Positions 32,601 to 44,178 of a stretch of DNA of 64,000 nucleotides are shown one piece after another. A program made the translations under genes and the position numbers. The notes beneath the pieces are model-generated. The model was not told where the DNA came from. It was given only the letters and a program-made list of their open reading frames with translations, and did no database searches. The first letter of the stretch is position 1, and every line of letters starts with the position of its first letter. This DNA comes from Larix kaempferi (Eukaryota > Streptophyta > Pinopsida > Pinales > Pinaceae). The stretch covers positions 3,496,001 to 3,560,000 of the forward strand of contig BSBM01001383.1 in NCBI GenBank assembly GCA_027924585.1, given 5' to 3'.

Positions 32601-35090
32601 ATAGCACGAGCATTGGGATTATTGTTGATGTGACGAAGTGGGAAGCGAGGTGCTTTGGAGGCGCCATCTAGTGGAGCCAGAGGTATACGTAACGTCTGAT
32701 TAGTGGGATGAGCATTAGTGTTTTTGTCGGTGGGAGGGGATTCAGGGGTGGATCCATATTGGTTCTGACGAGTTTGGAGGTTGAAATCGGTGGATGACAT
32801 CATTAACAAGTGGTGGGTACTTGAGTCTATCATGGGTTGATCAGGAGCGGCATAAGTGATTTGCTGTTGTGGTGGCGCATTTCCTTGAGAGGGAGCCAAC
32901 GGCTGAGTGTTCACTACGCCTTGGGTTGGTAAGGGGTTTTGTAGCACCAAGGGTTGATGCTGAGGTGGTGGGGGGTTGGGCAGTGCCTGAGGAGCTGTGT
33001 GCCCTTAGCGATGGGAATCATCAGTCCAGAGTTTCCGAGCTCGCTCCAAATGTGGGAAAGCATGTGTGTAGTGGCCATAGACCCCACCAATAGAACAAGG
33101 ATGGTTTGTTCGCAAATTAGGATTTTTGGCCTGCTTGGGCAGTCGATCAGGGTTCTGGTTGGCAGGTGCCGCATTATTGTTGTTTGGGGGATTGGGAGGT
33201 TGACCGCCTTGGTCTGGAGGGGGGTTGTTCCCACGGTTATGGCCTTTTCCATGGTTTTGTTGGCATTGTTGGCGCTGGTTATTTTGGTTCTGCTGCGGAT
33301 TCTGTTGGGCATACACTTGCCCTTGGGCAGCAGGTGGGTTGTGGGGTTGTGCAGGTGCGGGAGCAAGCTGCAGTGGATAATAAGTAGGTGGAGGCTGCGC
33401 AGGTGCAGAACCTTGTGGGGGTTGCTAATACGTCTGCGGAACGGGTTGTGGGTTTGCCGTAGGGGCTGCCTATGGCGGGTAATAAGAAGGTTGGGCTGGA
33501 GAGGACATAGGAGCTGGTGCAGCGTGTGGGTGGTAATATGGATGAGGTGTGACCGGGGGGGGGGGGGGGGCGTAAGCGGGGGATGCATGACCAAAGCAAT
33601 GAGGTGGACATGAGGGTCCATGGGAATGGTGGTGATGTGCCATGGGAGCATACGAATTGGTTGCTCTGGACTGAGATGTAGCCCATGAAAGGTCGGGGCC
33701 ATGGTTAGGACGTGCTATGGAAAAGGGTTGGGGATGCGAGGCAATACGACCAATGATGCCATCTGTGGCATGGGATGCCCCCGGCTCATCGTGTCGGGAG
33801 GAATCACCGCAAGGGGTGTTAGGTATGATGGAATACAGATAACTTGACTAGGCGTAAATAAGGTCAAATTGCTGGGCTTTGAGGATGGCCTCTTCTTCAG
33901 TCTGGGGTCGTTTCGGATGCCACATCCTTGGAAATGACAGGAAGGAGGGATTTTAGAAATCAATCTAAGAAGATACGGTCGTCTAAATTGATTTTGCAGA
34001 GGCTGCGACATCGATGCCACTCATGAATGTGGTCAGTGATGTGGGTAGTCGTGTTCTATCTGCAAGACAGTAGGATCTCAACTCCCGCATCATAGCAGAC
34101 AGGTAACTGAAATAACTATAGGAAAGTCAAGGCAAGGGAAGTAAAGGTGGCATGGGTCCCATGGGGATGCTCGATGTACCACTTAGCTGCAGAGCCAGTG
34201 AGGGTGCGCTATAACAGACGGAGGTGGACAGAGTCATCCACTATGGAGTTGGAGGAACACCATAGATGGAAGGACATAATATGGTTCTGGGGGTCCTCAC
34301 CTACCTTGCCCTCAAACTTAGGGATGTCGGAGGGAAGTTTGGTGGGCATGTGAGGCCACGTAGGGTCGTGTCTGATGGGATCGTTATTCAGTCTAGCTAG
34401 GTCAGGAAGGTTGAGACTAGCCATGAATGGAAAACTAGTAGAAGGATGTGACATACTAGTGGTTGTGACCATGTTGAGGCCAATGCCCCTGAGTGGAGGA
34501 GCTGGGTTTGGGATGTTGCCCCCAAGTGGAGGAATGAAAGTGGTATGGGACGGTCCTGCACAGCCAAGGGTAGTGTGAGTCACTAATGGAGTGGGGATAG
34601 GTATGCTAGCTACTGGAATGGGTATAGTGATCCAAATGATAGATGTGGGCCCCATCGAGGGCATACCCAAAGCAGGTGTGGTGGTGGATGCTCCACTAAT
34701 GGTCCCCACAAAGAAAGGGGTGGAAGTCATGCCAGCCATGGGGCTGGTTGGTGCAGTGTAAGTGGGGTTATCGGACTCTGCCTCAGAATCAGAGGTAAAA
34801 TAAGGGGCGTCTAGATCGGTTGACGGATTTCTATGCCGTTGACAAGTGGAGTCAAGTGACAAATCTCGAGATCTATGATGAGTGGTATCAAGTGATGAAT
34901 ATTTATGTCTATGATGGGTGATGTCAAGTGAACCGTGCTGTGGGGGCTCGCCCCAGAGGCACCGAGAATGTCTCGGGGACTCAATGGTGACAGATGGTGT
35001 CAAGTATCTGGGGGTTGTGTTGAGTGAAAAATAGCTCAAAAACCCTAATGCAACCGAGTGTGCAGAAGGAGAGCACAAAAGATATGGCAA
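32601..35090 (-). pseudogene. gag: Element F gag and gag-protease linker
   Basis: The N-terminus has an imperfect repeat of SLDxTHHRxR units, then a Pro/Thr-rich stretch. The capsid core is at about 34400-34209 (DPTWPHMPTKLPSDIPKFEG, FHLWCSSNS), with a TAG at 34206-34208 and frameshifts after it. A degraded knuckle (CSIGGVYGHYTHAF) and the gag stop lie at about 33002-33080. Beyond the stop LQNPLP and MSALEVLKNCPSQR match elements B and C. A run of 16 G (33555-33570) encodes Pro on the minus strand. Confidence 0.8.
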
Positions 35091-36089
35091 TCAGGCCAAC
35101 AACCAACTCAAAACACTCACTGTAACAGTTGTGCTACAATAAGTGGAGTATCAACAGAAATGGTCAGAATACCAACAAGTAGCAGGTTTCCTAGAAAATA
35201 AAAATAGTGGACTCGCTAGACAAAAAGCACTTAAGGGAGCATGCAAACACCTAGCTAAATAGTATTCTGACTCAACTAGACATATCCTCTGCATGGTGAT
35301 GAAATCCAAGTCAGACAATATGGATAGTAGAGCCAAGTGGCTAAACATATCCCCTTACCGGGAGGGACACCGTGTAGTCAATCCTAGAAGAAAAGAAACT
35401 AAGATACCCCGTTCATGATACATTCGGTTGGGTGAAATCTGCCGTTTGGTTCTATCGCCGCTGTATCCCCATATGGGTGATACACTGAGAACTGCGAAAG
35501 GTATCCTTCAGTTACTGAATGGATTGCGGTATTCCACTCAGGCTTCCGGAACTAGTCTGGCGACTTCAACCCTCCTAGGGGAGAGGCCTTTCTGATAAAT
35601 TGGTTTTAAACTGTGTCAAAAAATACTAGGAGATTTTGGTTCCTTAATGGAAAACAGCTGTGTCTCAAGTGTAAGCAACCGAGGGGTGTTATTTGGATGC
35701 CTATCCCCCCGATTCTACCTAACTACAGGATTCTTATGTGTTCCCCAAGTGGGGTTAGAATGTTGGTTGTGTTAAGTAGTATTTTAGGGCTCACTTAAAT
35801 TAGGTGACAGAGTGTGTGCGTGTGAGATGATGAACCCAAATAAAAGTGCCATGGGGTGGGCAACTTTCTAACTAAAAATAACAATGCAGAAATTAAACTT
35901 TGAAATGCAAAATTTTCTTTTTTCAATTAAAATGCTGAAATTTAAAAAAAATATTATGTAAATGGAACATAAATAATACTACAGAAAAAAGGTTGTAGGG
36001 AAGTATGGTTGCATATAGGACAGATGGCTGTGCAGGAGCAGAAAATATCGTAGCAAAGTGCTGGGTTCAAAATAGTGAAAAAGTGCAGA
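35091..36089 (-). other. Element F leader, non-repetitive part
   Basis: No gene recognised between the minisatellite and gag. AT-rich near 35870-35990. Confidence 0.6.
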
Positions 36090-36745
36090 AAACAGACCAC
36101 GAGTCTGTGGAAAATCTGAGCGGTTGGACCGCGGGAAATAGGTCAACAGTCGCGGACGGGTTGCGAGAATTTGGCCTAAAGATGCAGGCGGACTGCGGGG
36201 AAAAGGGTCGAAAGTCACAGGCGGGTTGCAAAAAAATGGTTGAAAGCCGCAAGCGGGATGCGGGAAGAAGGCCGAAAGACGCAGGCGAGTTGCAGGAAAA
36301 TGGCTGAAAGCCGCAAGCGGGACGCAGGAAAAAGGCCGAAAGACGTAGGCGGGTTGCAAGAAAATGGCTGAAAGCCGCAAGCGGGATGCGGGAAAAAGGC
36401 CAAAAGACGCAAGCAGGTTGAAGAAGAATGGCTGAAAGCCGCAAGCGGGACGCGGGAAAAAGGCTGAAACACGCAAGCGGGTTGCAGAAGAATGGTTGAA
36501 AGCCGCAAGCGGGACGCGGGAAAAAGGCCGAAAGACGCAGGCGGGTTGCAAAAAAATGGCTGAAAGCCACAGGCGGCCCACAGAAAAATGGGTTAATAGC
36601 CGCGGTCGGACCACACAAAACAAGCTAATAGCCATGGTCAGATTGCAGGTAACAGACTGGAAACCGCCGGAAACAGTTTGAGAGCCGCGATCGGATCGCA
36701 GGTAAATGCCTGAAAGACGTTGTTGGAACGCAACTACGGGGGGCA
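36090..36745 (-). repeat. 64-bp minisatellite in the element F leader
   Basis: TGAAAGCCGC or TGAAAGCCAC recurs exactly every 64 bases at 36241, 36305, 36369, 36433, 36497 and 36561. Each unit is two diverged ~32-bp halves (GGCTGAAAGCCGCAAGCGGG and GGCCGAAAGACGCAGGCGGG). Degenerate 32-bp units extend both sides. 64 is not a multiple of three, yet the minus strand is open in all three frames, so the long frames here are by-products of the repeat. GC- and CpG-rich compared with the surroundings. Confidence 0.93.
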
Positions 36746-36851
36746 AAAAATGCGGTTTACGGCAGCCGAAAGGGACAGCTGAAAGGAAAAAACAGAAAAT
36801 TATTGTAGAAAATTAAAAATATTTAAAACTATGACCATAAATTCAAAGGAA

Positions 36852-36868
36852 CACTAGGGGAGTCGCCA
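36852..36868 (-). other. Element F primer binding site
   Basis: TGGCGACTCCCCTAGTG on the minus strand, four bases from the LTR end. It resembles TGGCGACTCCACTGGGGA of element B; Tat/Ogre-like elements use a site of this type, assigned to tRNA-Arg as I recall. Confidence 0.75.
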
Positions 36869-36872
36869 AAGT

Positions 36873-37669
36873 TGTAGCTAGGGTTTTCACCCTCGCTTGT
36901 GCAAATGAGCACCTACTAAGGAGAAGGGACTCCTTAGTAGCAGTTCCGTAAAAACAGTAAATAAAAGACAGTACAATAAAACATTAAACTACTCTAAGCA
37001 TGTGCATAAATAGAAAAGACAAGATAATAAAAATGGTTTTTTGTATTGATTATACCTCCAATGTGAAGGTTGATGAAGCCTTTGTAGCAGTCCAGGAGGG
37101 TTGCTTCCAAGCTACAATGTTGTTCCTTCCTCTTTCTCCAAAGGGTTTTGGAAATGGGCCAAAGGGGCACTCAAATATGAAAGTAGCTCAAGGGTGAGCT
37201 AAGGTTTCAAGAGTGATTTTGGCAGAGTAAGGGTGTGGTTGACTGTGGATATGAAATGAGGGGCCTCCATCACCTATTTATAGGTTTTTAGTGGTGGAGT
37301 GCTGGCCCATGGTTTTGGGCACCATATGGTTTAGGTTAGATGTATAGGGTTTTTGCTTCCTTTTTCCCTCTTTTTCCTCTTTTTTGTATTTTTTATTCCC
37401 TTTTTGGAGGGTTTTTGCTATTTTGGAGGAATTTTGGATTATTTTGAGGGAAAAAGGGGTTTTTTTGGCCTTTTGGAGGTCTTTTTAATGGTTTCTTGGC
37501 CTTTCGGAGGCCTTTTTAATGATTTTTTGGTCTTTTGGAGGCTTTTTTGGCCTTTAGGAGGCATTTTAATGGCTTTTTAAGGTTTTGGAGGCAAATATGG
37601 TAGGAAATATGAACAAATGAGTCATGTAATGGGGTAGATGAGGTAGTGAGCACTTTTTGGGTGTTAACA
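36873..37669 (-). repeat. Element F 5' LTR (797 bp)
   Basis: TGTAGCTAGGG...GTGTTAACA, pairs with 23802-24503. Confidence 0.92.
37274..37282 (-). promoter_or_regulatory. TATA box in the element F 5' LTR
   Basis: TATAAATAG on the element strand, as in the other LTR. In this copy it would drive the genomic RNA. Confidence 0.65.
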
Positions 37670-37674
37670 GTTTA

Positions 37675-39486
37675 TAGTTTGCATAATGTATGTCTGTACT
37701 TCATTCTCTTTGTTGATAACTATAATTTTGGAAAATCGTTGAGGTAGATCGACTGTTAAATATTTTCGAAAGGGTTATGCCCCATGTTCTAGTTTTCAAT
37801 TTTTACAAGGGATATCTTACCTGTAACTTCAAAATGCTTTCAGGCTTGTACTAGGGTTTGTATCCAAGATTAAATCGTTGACAAAATAATTTCGATAATG
37901 CATAAGTTTAGATACTAGGGTTGTAAGCTAAGGTTTAAACATGAGTATGTAATTTGTTCCTTCGGCCAACTATTAGATGATTCATAGATAGTAACTTACC
38001 ATATATAAAAGAAGATATGGTTCTGGAAAGTAATTACTAGGGTTTCACAAGTCATAATTGTTATTATTCTTTGAATAATGTCTACAGTTTGTCTTTGAGA
38101 TAGAAAATATGATGTTTGTATGCAGAGTTAGGGTTTGCAATGTATTAGGTTTTGATACTACTGAAACAAACCATTGATACATGAAATCAAATAGGAAACC
38201 AATGAAGAAATAAAGTATGTATAAAGATAAGAAAACTATATATAGATTAGTTCTTGCAGCTGTTAAAATCCTTGGAAATACTATTACTTGGAAAAAATTA
38301 TATGTATGATTTTAATTGTATTTATTTGCTATTTTAAATGAATAGAGATAAGAGGAAAAATATATGACTATACAGAAGTTAGACTATATTTTTCTTTCAT
38401 GAAATAACAAAAGAATCCTATATTACTGTCAATACTATACAGTAAATTTTTACTATGTTTAGATATAGGATAGAATTGTAAACATAGCACTGACTGTAAT
38501 TATTTGTCCAATCAATGACAATCTACCTATCTCTCATCTATCATTTAATTTGCTTCTCTATACTAGAGTACGATGCAAATAAAAACATGTGGAAAAATAT
38601 AGAGATGGTTATCTAATCAGATCTTTAACAAAGCTTTATCATTCAGACTTAAACAAAGATCAGAAAATAAATTCATTTACAAAACAGAGTTTGATAATTT
38701 CACTAAACAAAAATATTAAACTGTAAACAAAATATGAACAACAAAACCTGGTTAACTGTAGGGAAACAAATAGCCCAAGGAGCCTGTTCCACCCAACCAA
38801 TTCTCGAAGATAGCCAAGTTACTTTCCTTAGGACCCTCGAGCCTGTTCACTGAACCACCAGGAGGAAGAAACTTAGAAGCTTAGGACATCAACTTGCAGT
38901 AGCAATAGTTATCCAGTGTTAAAGACTTAGCAGTAAAAGGGACCTGCACCAGCACCTCTGGTTCTCCTTCTCAAAATAATTTGCAGACTTACAGTTTCAC
39001 TCCCACATAGCCTCCCTATTCGAATCTCTCAGTGGTCACCTGATGCACATGAGGAATATTTGTGCAAAAAATATTGTGTAAGAGCGGCCTGCTCAATTTG
39101 AATTTTCCTTATGTAGGCTTCCTAGGCCTTTCATTTGTTAACTGTTCATTAAATGAGCTGCCTGCTCACTCCCTCCACCTGGGGGATAATGCCACATTTG
39201 TAGGGGTAGTTGTCCCATAACCAATAGTTAGTGGTGAAGTGAAATTGATGCCATCTATCCCATGCCTTCTAACAGCTTCCATTCCTCATAGTGGGTCAGT
39301 GAACACTCATTTAACAGTTCCCTTGGGTGTTTGTCTCCTACTTTAATTTATTAAATAATAATAATATGTAATTACATTCATCCTTGACCAAACTTGGTCA
39401 TAATTACAAAAAATTGTAATTAAAATTTAACATAAAGTATTTTTCCAATAAAATAATATTTTTAGAATTTGGGTAGGTGACATAAA
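37675..39486 (-). repeat. E1 5' LTR, piece 4
   Basis: Continues at TAGTTTGCATAATG and matches window 1360-3172. It ends GACATAAA where the other copy has GACATACA, so the terminal CA is mutated or the edge is a base or two off. Confidence 0.88.
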
Positions 39487-39679
39487 TAACATCCAGAAGT
39501 AGCTCAACTACAACACTGTACTCAACCACATTGTTAGATGTAGGACCGAGACAAGCACTTCTTGAAGACACAACTAGGTGGTCCGACTTATAAATAACCC
39601 AAACAACAGAAGCAAGCTGCTGCGTATGACGACTAAGACCATCCGCGAATCTTAAGAACATAGGAGACTCTGCTGACAT
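39487..39679 (-). pseudogene. Element C additional RNase H-like domain after integrase, truncated
   Basis: The N-terminal half of an RNase H fold: LRFADG carries the first catalytic Asp, and CLGPTSNNVVEYSVVVELL carries the catalytic Glu in the usual NNxxEY context. It lies about 110 bp downstream of the integrase stop, in the same frame but with stops between. E1 insertion removed the rest. Tat elements are known to carry a second (archaeal-type) RNase H; I assign this as one. Confidence 0.78.
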
Positions 39680-39790
39680 CTGTCAATCAAACAGAAGCGA
39701 ATCAGTAGACCTGAAAACCAAAAAAAATCTAAACTATGTACAGAAGTAACTATACAATAGTATACACAAGTATCATCTCGAGCTAGAAGA

Positions 39791-40961
39791 TCAAGCATAA
39801 TACCTCTTGAGGTAGAGCCCATTTCTAGGCTCCTTCAAGACGTTTCCCTCATAGTCTTCTAATTCATAGGCTCCTTTTTCTAGGACATGCCTCACAATGT
39901 AAGGACCGTGCCGCATGGGGTTAAGCTTACCTTCCCCCAGGGGTTCTTTAGCTTGGTAATATAAGAGGACCAAGTCACCTCCAGCATATAGCCGGGGACG
40001 GACATACCTATCATATTGAACCTTGAGACGACGTTTATTGGCACCTATAGCCACGACGGCATCTCGAAGCTGCTCGTCAAGCTGCTCAAGGTGGATCAAA
40101 CGTTGCTCAATACCTGACGTATCAGGAAGGAGCTCTATAGCTAGTTTCAACTAAGGGATTTCACATTCAATCGATAAAATGGACTCCACACCGTGTATCA
40201 GCTGAAACAATGAGAACTCGATGGTAGTCTTGACTGCGGTTCGATATGCCCACAAAGCAAGATATAACATGATATGCCAATTGTTCTTGCTATGTTGGAT
40301 GGTACATTGGAGAATGATATTTAAAGACTTATTGATTGCTTCAACTTGACCATTTTCTTGGGGGGTAGTAAGAAGATGAGTGTTCTTGACAAAACCCAAA
40401 CTTGAGCGACAAATCCTCCATCATTTTGTTCTGAAAGTGACTGCCATGGTCAGTGACAATCTCTTTTAGAATACCGAACCGAGTGATAATCTGATTGAAC
40501 ACGAAATGGGATGCTGTAGAACCATTGGATTTTATGGTAGGCATGGCCTCAACCCATTTGGAAAAGTAGTCCACGACCACTATGATATGGTGATTCCCCC
40601 CAACTGAAGTTGGTTTTCCATCCATGAAATCCACCCCCCACTTGGTGAAGGGACCGACTGTGACGACTGGATGAAGGGGCGCTGGATGTGAGCTTACATT
40701 ATGAGAAAACACCTGGAAAGGGTGACATCTATTTACATTGTTTATACAATCCTTAAAGATCGAAGGACAAAAGTAGCCCGCCCGCATAATACGTTGGGCT
40801 GTAGCAAGCCCGGATAAGTGACCGCCACATGCCCCAGCATGGCAATCATTAAGTACACACTCCGCTTCTTCATGGTTCAAGCGACGACGGATAATGGAAT
40901 CCTTTCCTCGACGATACAAAGTGTTGCTGGCGATAGTATAATATTTAGCATGGTGTTTCAC
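39791..40961 (-). pseudogene. pol: Element C integrase
   Basis: HHCC region (CHAGACGGHLSG ... FKDCINNV, with the last Cys pair partly lost), core Asp in WGVDFMDG, Asp in EIVTDHGSHF, and Glu context in ENGQVEAINKSL after a frameshift near 40400. C-terminal part LVLLYYQAKEP ... GLYLKRYY. A further break near 40150. No chromodomain. Confidence 0.88.
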
Positions 40962-40976
40962 ATGCCGTCACTTGTC

Positions 40977-42510
40977 TCATGAATAATGCGAAGGAAGCTT
41001 CAAAGTTTGGAGATATACAATAATATCCCCATACCAAGGGTCCTCAGACGAGATAAGAAATAAGTGTTCATCCACAAAAGAATCTTTATGAAAAACATCC
41101 TCATCTAGTAGCGGAAGGTCCGACATAAGCTCAGCAAAAACCAAGGATTTCATTGACTTCGCCGAAGCAAAATCGAGATCAAACTCCTGAAGTATTACGA
41201 TACATTTATTATATTTCCCTCTTATAAGACATCTTGATAACACGAACTGAAATGGATTGATATGCTCTATAACTGTGGTTTTCCTAAACATGATATAGTG
41301 TCGTAACCGTTGGACTACATGAACAGTCGCAAGTGCCAACTTTTCCACGTGAGTATATCTCAGTTCAGCGTCTACTAGATTTCGACTAAGGTAATAGATC
41401 ACATGCTCCACAAGCACGTCATCAACCTGAACTAAGACCATGCCAATAGTCTCCTGAGACGCAACCACATAAAGTATAAAATCTCTTACGAAGTCGGGTG
41501 GAAAAAGCAAAGGGCTGATACTAAAGCTTTCTTAAGGGTGTCGAAAGACTGCTGGCTCGCTCATCCCAGATAAACAGTGTGTCTTTATTCAATAAGTGCG
41601 CGAAACCTTTGGTAAGACTAGCATAATTCACTACAAATTGGCGTAGAAAAGTGGCTCTCCCTTGGAGGCTCTGAAGTTGTAACAAGTTGCGCGGAGGAGG
41701 AAACCAAAGTATTGCCTCAACTTTGAGAGGATCGGATCTGGTACCCTCTTTCGAAACTATAAAACCTAAAATGCGACCTGTCCTCACATCAAAGATGCAT
41801 TTATTGGGATTCAATTGAATCTTGTAGCATACACATCGTTCGAGAATCAAACGGAGGTGCTTGGGGTGGTCCACTCTCTTGCGACAATGGCCAGCAAGAT
41901 CATCCAAGAAAACCTCCATTATACATTTAAGGTTGTGAAAGGCATAGGTCATGGCACGCTGAAACGTAGCTCCAGCGTTTTTAAGGCTGAAGGGCATTTT
42001 CTGGTACACAAATGTACCCCAAGGACAAATGAAAGTAGTTTTATGTTGGTCCCTGGGTTTGATTTGAATCTGGTTATAGCTTGAAAAGTCATCCATGAAC
42101 GAAAAATTTTCACTCCCTACACAAGCATCCAAGATCTGATCAATGAATGGAGTGGGGAAATTATTTTTCGGACATGCGTGGTTCAGGTCTCTAAAATTAG
42201 TAGATATGCGGATAGTTCCCTGCTTCTTATCCAGAAGAACGAGGTTTGACACCCATTCGGTAAGGGGAACTGGGTAGATAAAACCAGCCTTAAGTAGTTT
42301 CTCCACCTTTGCCTTGATAGCGGCTGCCTTCCTAGGGTTAACAACACAAATATGTTGTCGAACCGGTTTAGCATGAGAATATGTTCTAATCTCAGGTTCG
42401 ACAATACTGGAGTCTATTCTTGGCATCTCCTTATATGACCAGGCGAAAGCTTCCCGAAGTCTCGTAAACAACTCGATGTAAATGGAAACCTCTTCAGAAG
42501 AGAAATCATC
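40977..42510 (-). pseudogene. pol: Element C RT and RNase H
   Basis: RT: AGFIYPVPLTEWVSNLVL, NFRDLNHACPKNNFPTPF, MPFSLKNAGATFQ and catalytic VFLDDL. RNase H (about 41510-41200) has YVVAS where the catalytic Asp is expected and IEHINPF where TDH is expected; only Glu in THVEKLALA remains. A frameshift near 41520 separates RT from RNase H. Confidence 0.92.
42506..42510. other. TSD TCATC of the 1668-bp solo LTR
   Basis: TCATC at 42506-42510 and 44179-44183. Confidence 0.92.
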
Positions 42511-44178
42511 TGTCACGTCCCCTCCCATCATTCCAGCTAGATGGAGAGGATCGTGAGGTTAAACTGGGAATATAGCCCCCATGATCTTATTAAGCAAGTT
42601 TTCACACGATATAAAAGACATATGAAGATGCATAAATATTTTAAAACATATAGAAGACATGTGGAATGTATGATTATATAAAAAAAAACACAGTGGAATT
42701 AATTTCAATAGCACTTCCATAATACATTCCAGCTATTCATCAAAGGAATAATTGCAAAGTTAAAAACACAAGAGAATACTTATCTTGACAAAATAGCCCC
42801 AAGCAACTGGCTATGCAACTGCAACGTTCCACCCAACCATAGGCCAGTTGTGCTTATCAACCTCTTGATACAACTTCCACCCCCGAGCTGGGCATGATCT
42901 CTACAAGGAACTAGGGAACAACAGACTCACACATAGCCAAGCATACACCAAGATGAGCCAAGCCAATTTGCAATTGGGTTTATCAGGCTGCTAGGACATG
43001 GAAGGGAAGAATTGCTAAGCTAGTGAGCTCAACCACAGAGCTATGGGTACCTCTCCCAGATCTATCCAGCTTGGCACTCATAATGCCTACACACCCAATC
43101 ACAAGGAAGTATTCTCTTCACTGCCACATAGTCCCTCAAGCCATACCTTCCTTTCTAGTGCTCTCAGGGTGTGCATAGAAAAGTAGCCAGCCCTCTTGAT
43201 CTTATTGAGAGGTTACTCCCTACACTAGGTTTATCAAGCCAATTCTGTCCACTACCACTCCAGTTTCTTGCTCACAGGTTCACAACAAAACAAGGATGCA
43301 CATAACAGCAAAACTACACTTGTTGAGCATGAAGAAAACGTTTTCCACAGTGGAATGCATGAGATGGGGTTTCAACTAACTCAGAAAAATGTGGGAATCC
43401 ACAAAAACGAAATGGGAAGTTGGGGAACAACCCAGGGAAGCCAAATCCAGTTTTAGAAAAACGTCCTTGGACATTCGGGGGCAAAAACGACCTCCATACA
43501 GTCCCCAAATTGTGGCCCTTCTCTCCCAAGCTACTGTATATGCAAAAACGAACTCCCAGGCATGGAAAAATGCAGGATTTGGATGAAAAACGTGTAGGGA
43601 AAGACCCAGCTAGCTCCAACTGTGTGAATGAGTGAAGACTCCCTATTCAGAATGGCTTTGGGCACCATTTCATGGGTGTTTTCTTGTCCAAGGAGACAAA
43701 AAACGAATTTCCAGGTTGATGGCTTGCCCATACACGAAAATGGTTGCCATACTTCTTCATTCCCAAGGCATTAACTGCCTCAACCAACTCTTGGGAGAAT
43801 TAAATGATTGGGTCCATAACCCAAAATGGGTAGTTGGTGGTTTATGGGTTTTCTCATTGACACATGGATTAACACCATTGGCTCAAGGGTTTGAATAATT
43901 TCCCTCCCTATTCCTTGTAGAATCATGCCCCCATCTCTTTGTTGCATTGCATAGCTAGTTGTGGGTATTTTTCATTAAAATTCGTATTTACATGATGTCT
44001 TATTTACATCGTGCCCATCTAGCACAAGAACCATATGCATCTATTTCTTTAATTGCCGATACATAAAATGCTAAATCAATGGTGGGGCCTTGGCCTTGAG
44101 CTCCTCACCATGATTAAGTAATAATATTTACATCATTTACGATTTAAGTGCGAAGGGGGTCAAAATGGGGATGTGACA
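42511..44178 (-). mobile_element. Solo LTR (1668 bp), same family as the element D LTR
   Basis: TGTCACGTCC...GATGTGACA with TSD TCATC; no internal domain. It shares the ends, ACTTATCTTGA, ACGTTCCACCCAACCATAG and CAAAATGGGG with the D LTR at 57148-58744. It splits the element C frame between protease linker and RT. Confidence 0.92.

Larger units (their letters stand above)
23802..37669 (-). mobile_element. Element F: Tat-like Ty3/gypsy retrotransposon, minus strand, decayed
   Basis: LTRs begin TGTAGC and end GTTAACA; GTTTA at 23797-23801 and 37670-37674 is the TSD, and removing the element restores the E1 LTR sequence. The PBS TGGCGACTCCCCTAGTG is of the type used by Tat/Ogre-like elements. 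Order on the minus strand: LTR, minisatellite leader, gag, protease, zinc-knuckle linker, RT, RNase H, truncated integrase, long repeat-rich 3' noncoding domain, LTR. A solo LTR and a Penelope-like fragment are inserted in it. Confidence 0.93.
1..39486 (-). mobile_element. E1: chromovirus-type Ty3/gypsy retrotransposon, partial, with nested insertions
   Basis: The internal region (3173-7835) reads gag, protease, RT, RNase H, integrase, chromodomain on the minus strand, between a downstream LTR (1-3172, cut by the window start) and an upstream LTR (7836-39486) split into four pieces by later insertions. The four pieces sum to about 3.45 kb. The left copy has 3172 bp here plus about 280 bp outside the window, so the lengths agree. 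A PBS for initiator Met tRNA and a polypurine tract lie at the expected edges. The outer flank at 39487 continues inside an RNase H-like frame of element C, so E1 landed in C. The TSD cannot be checked because the other end is outside the window. Confidence 0.9.

Noticed and set aside
33555-33570. Run of 16 G as a possible G-quadruplex
   Set aside because: A single homopolymer encoding Pro codons on the other strand; run length may be a sequencing artefact.
32954-33613. Long plus-strand frame opposite element F gag
   Set aside because: A shadow of a Pro/His/Gln-rich gag region on the other strand; Trp/Gly/Val-rich with no domain.
35979-36746. Long minus-strand open frame with Phe/Pro/Cys-rich repeats
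   Set aside because: It is the translation of a 64-bp minisatellite that is open in all three frames; no sign of a selected protein.
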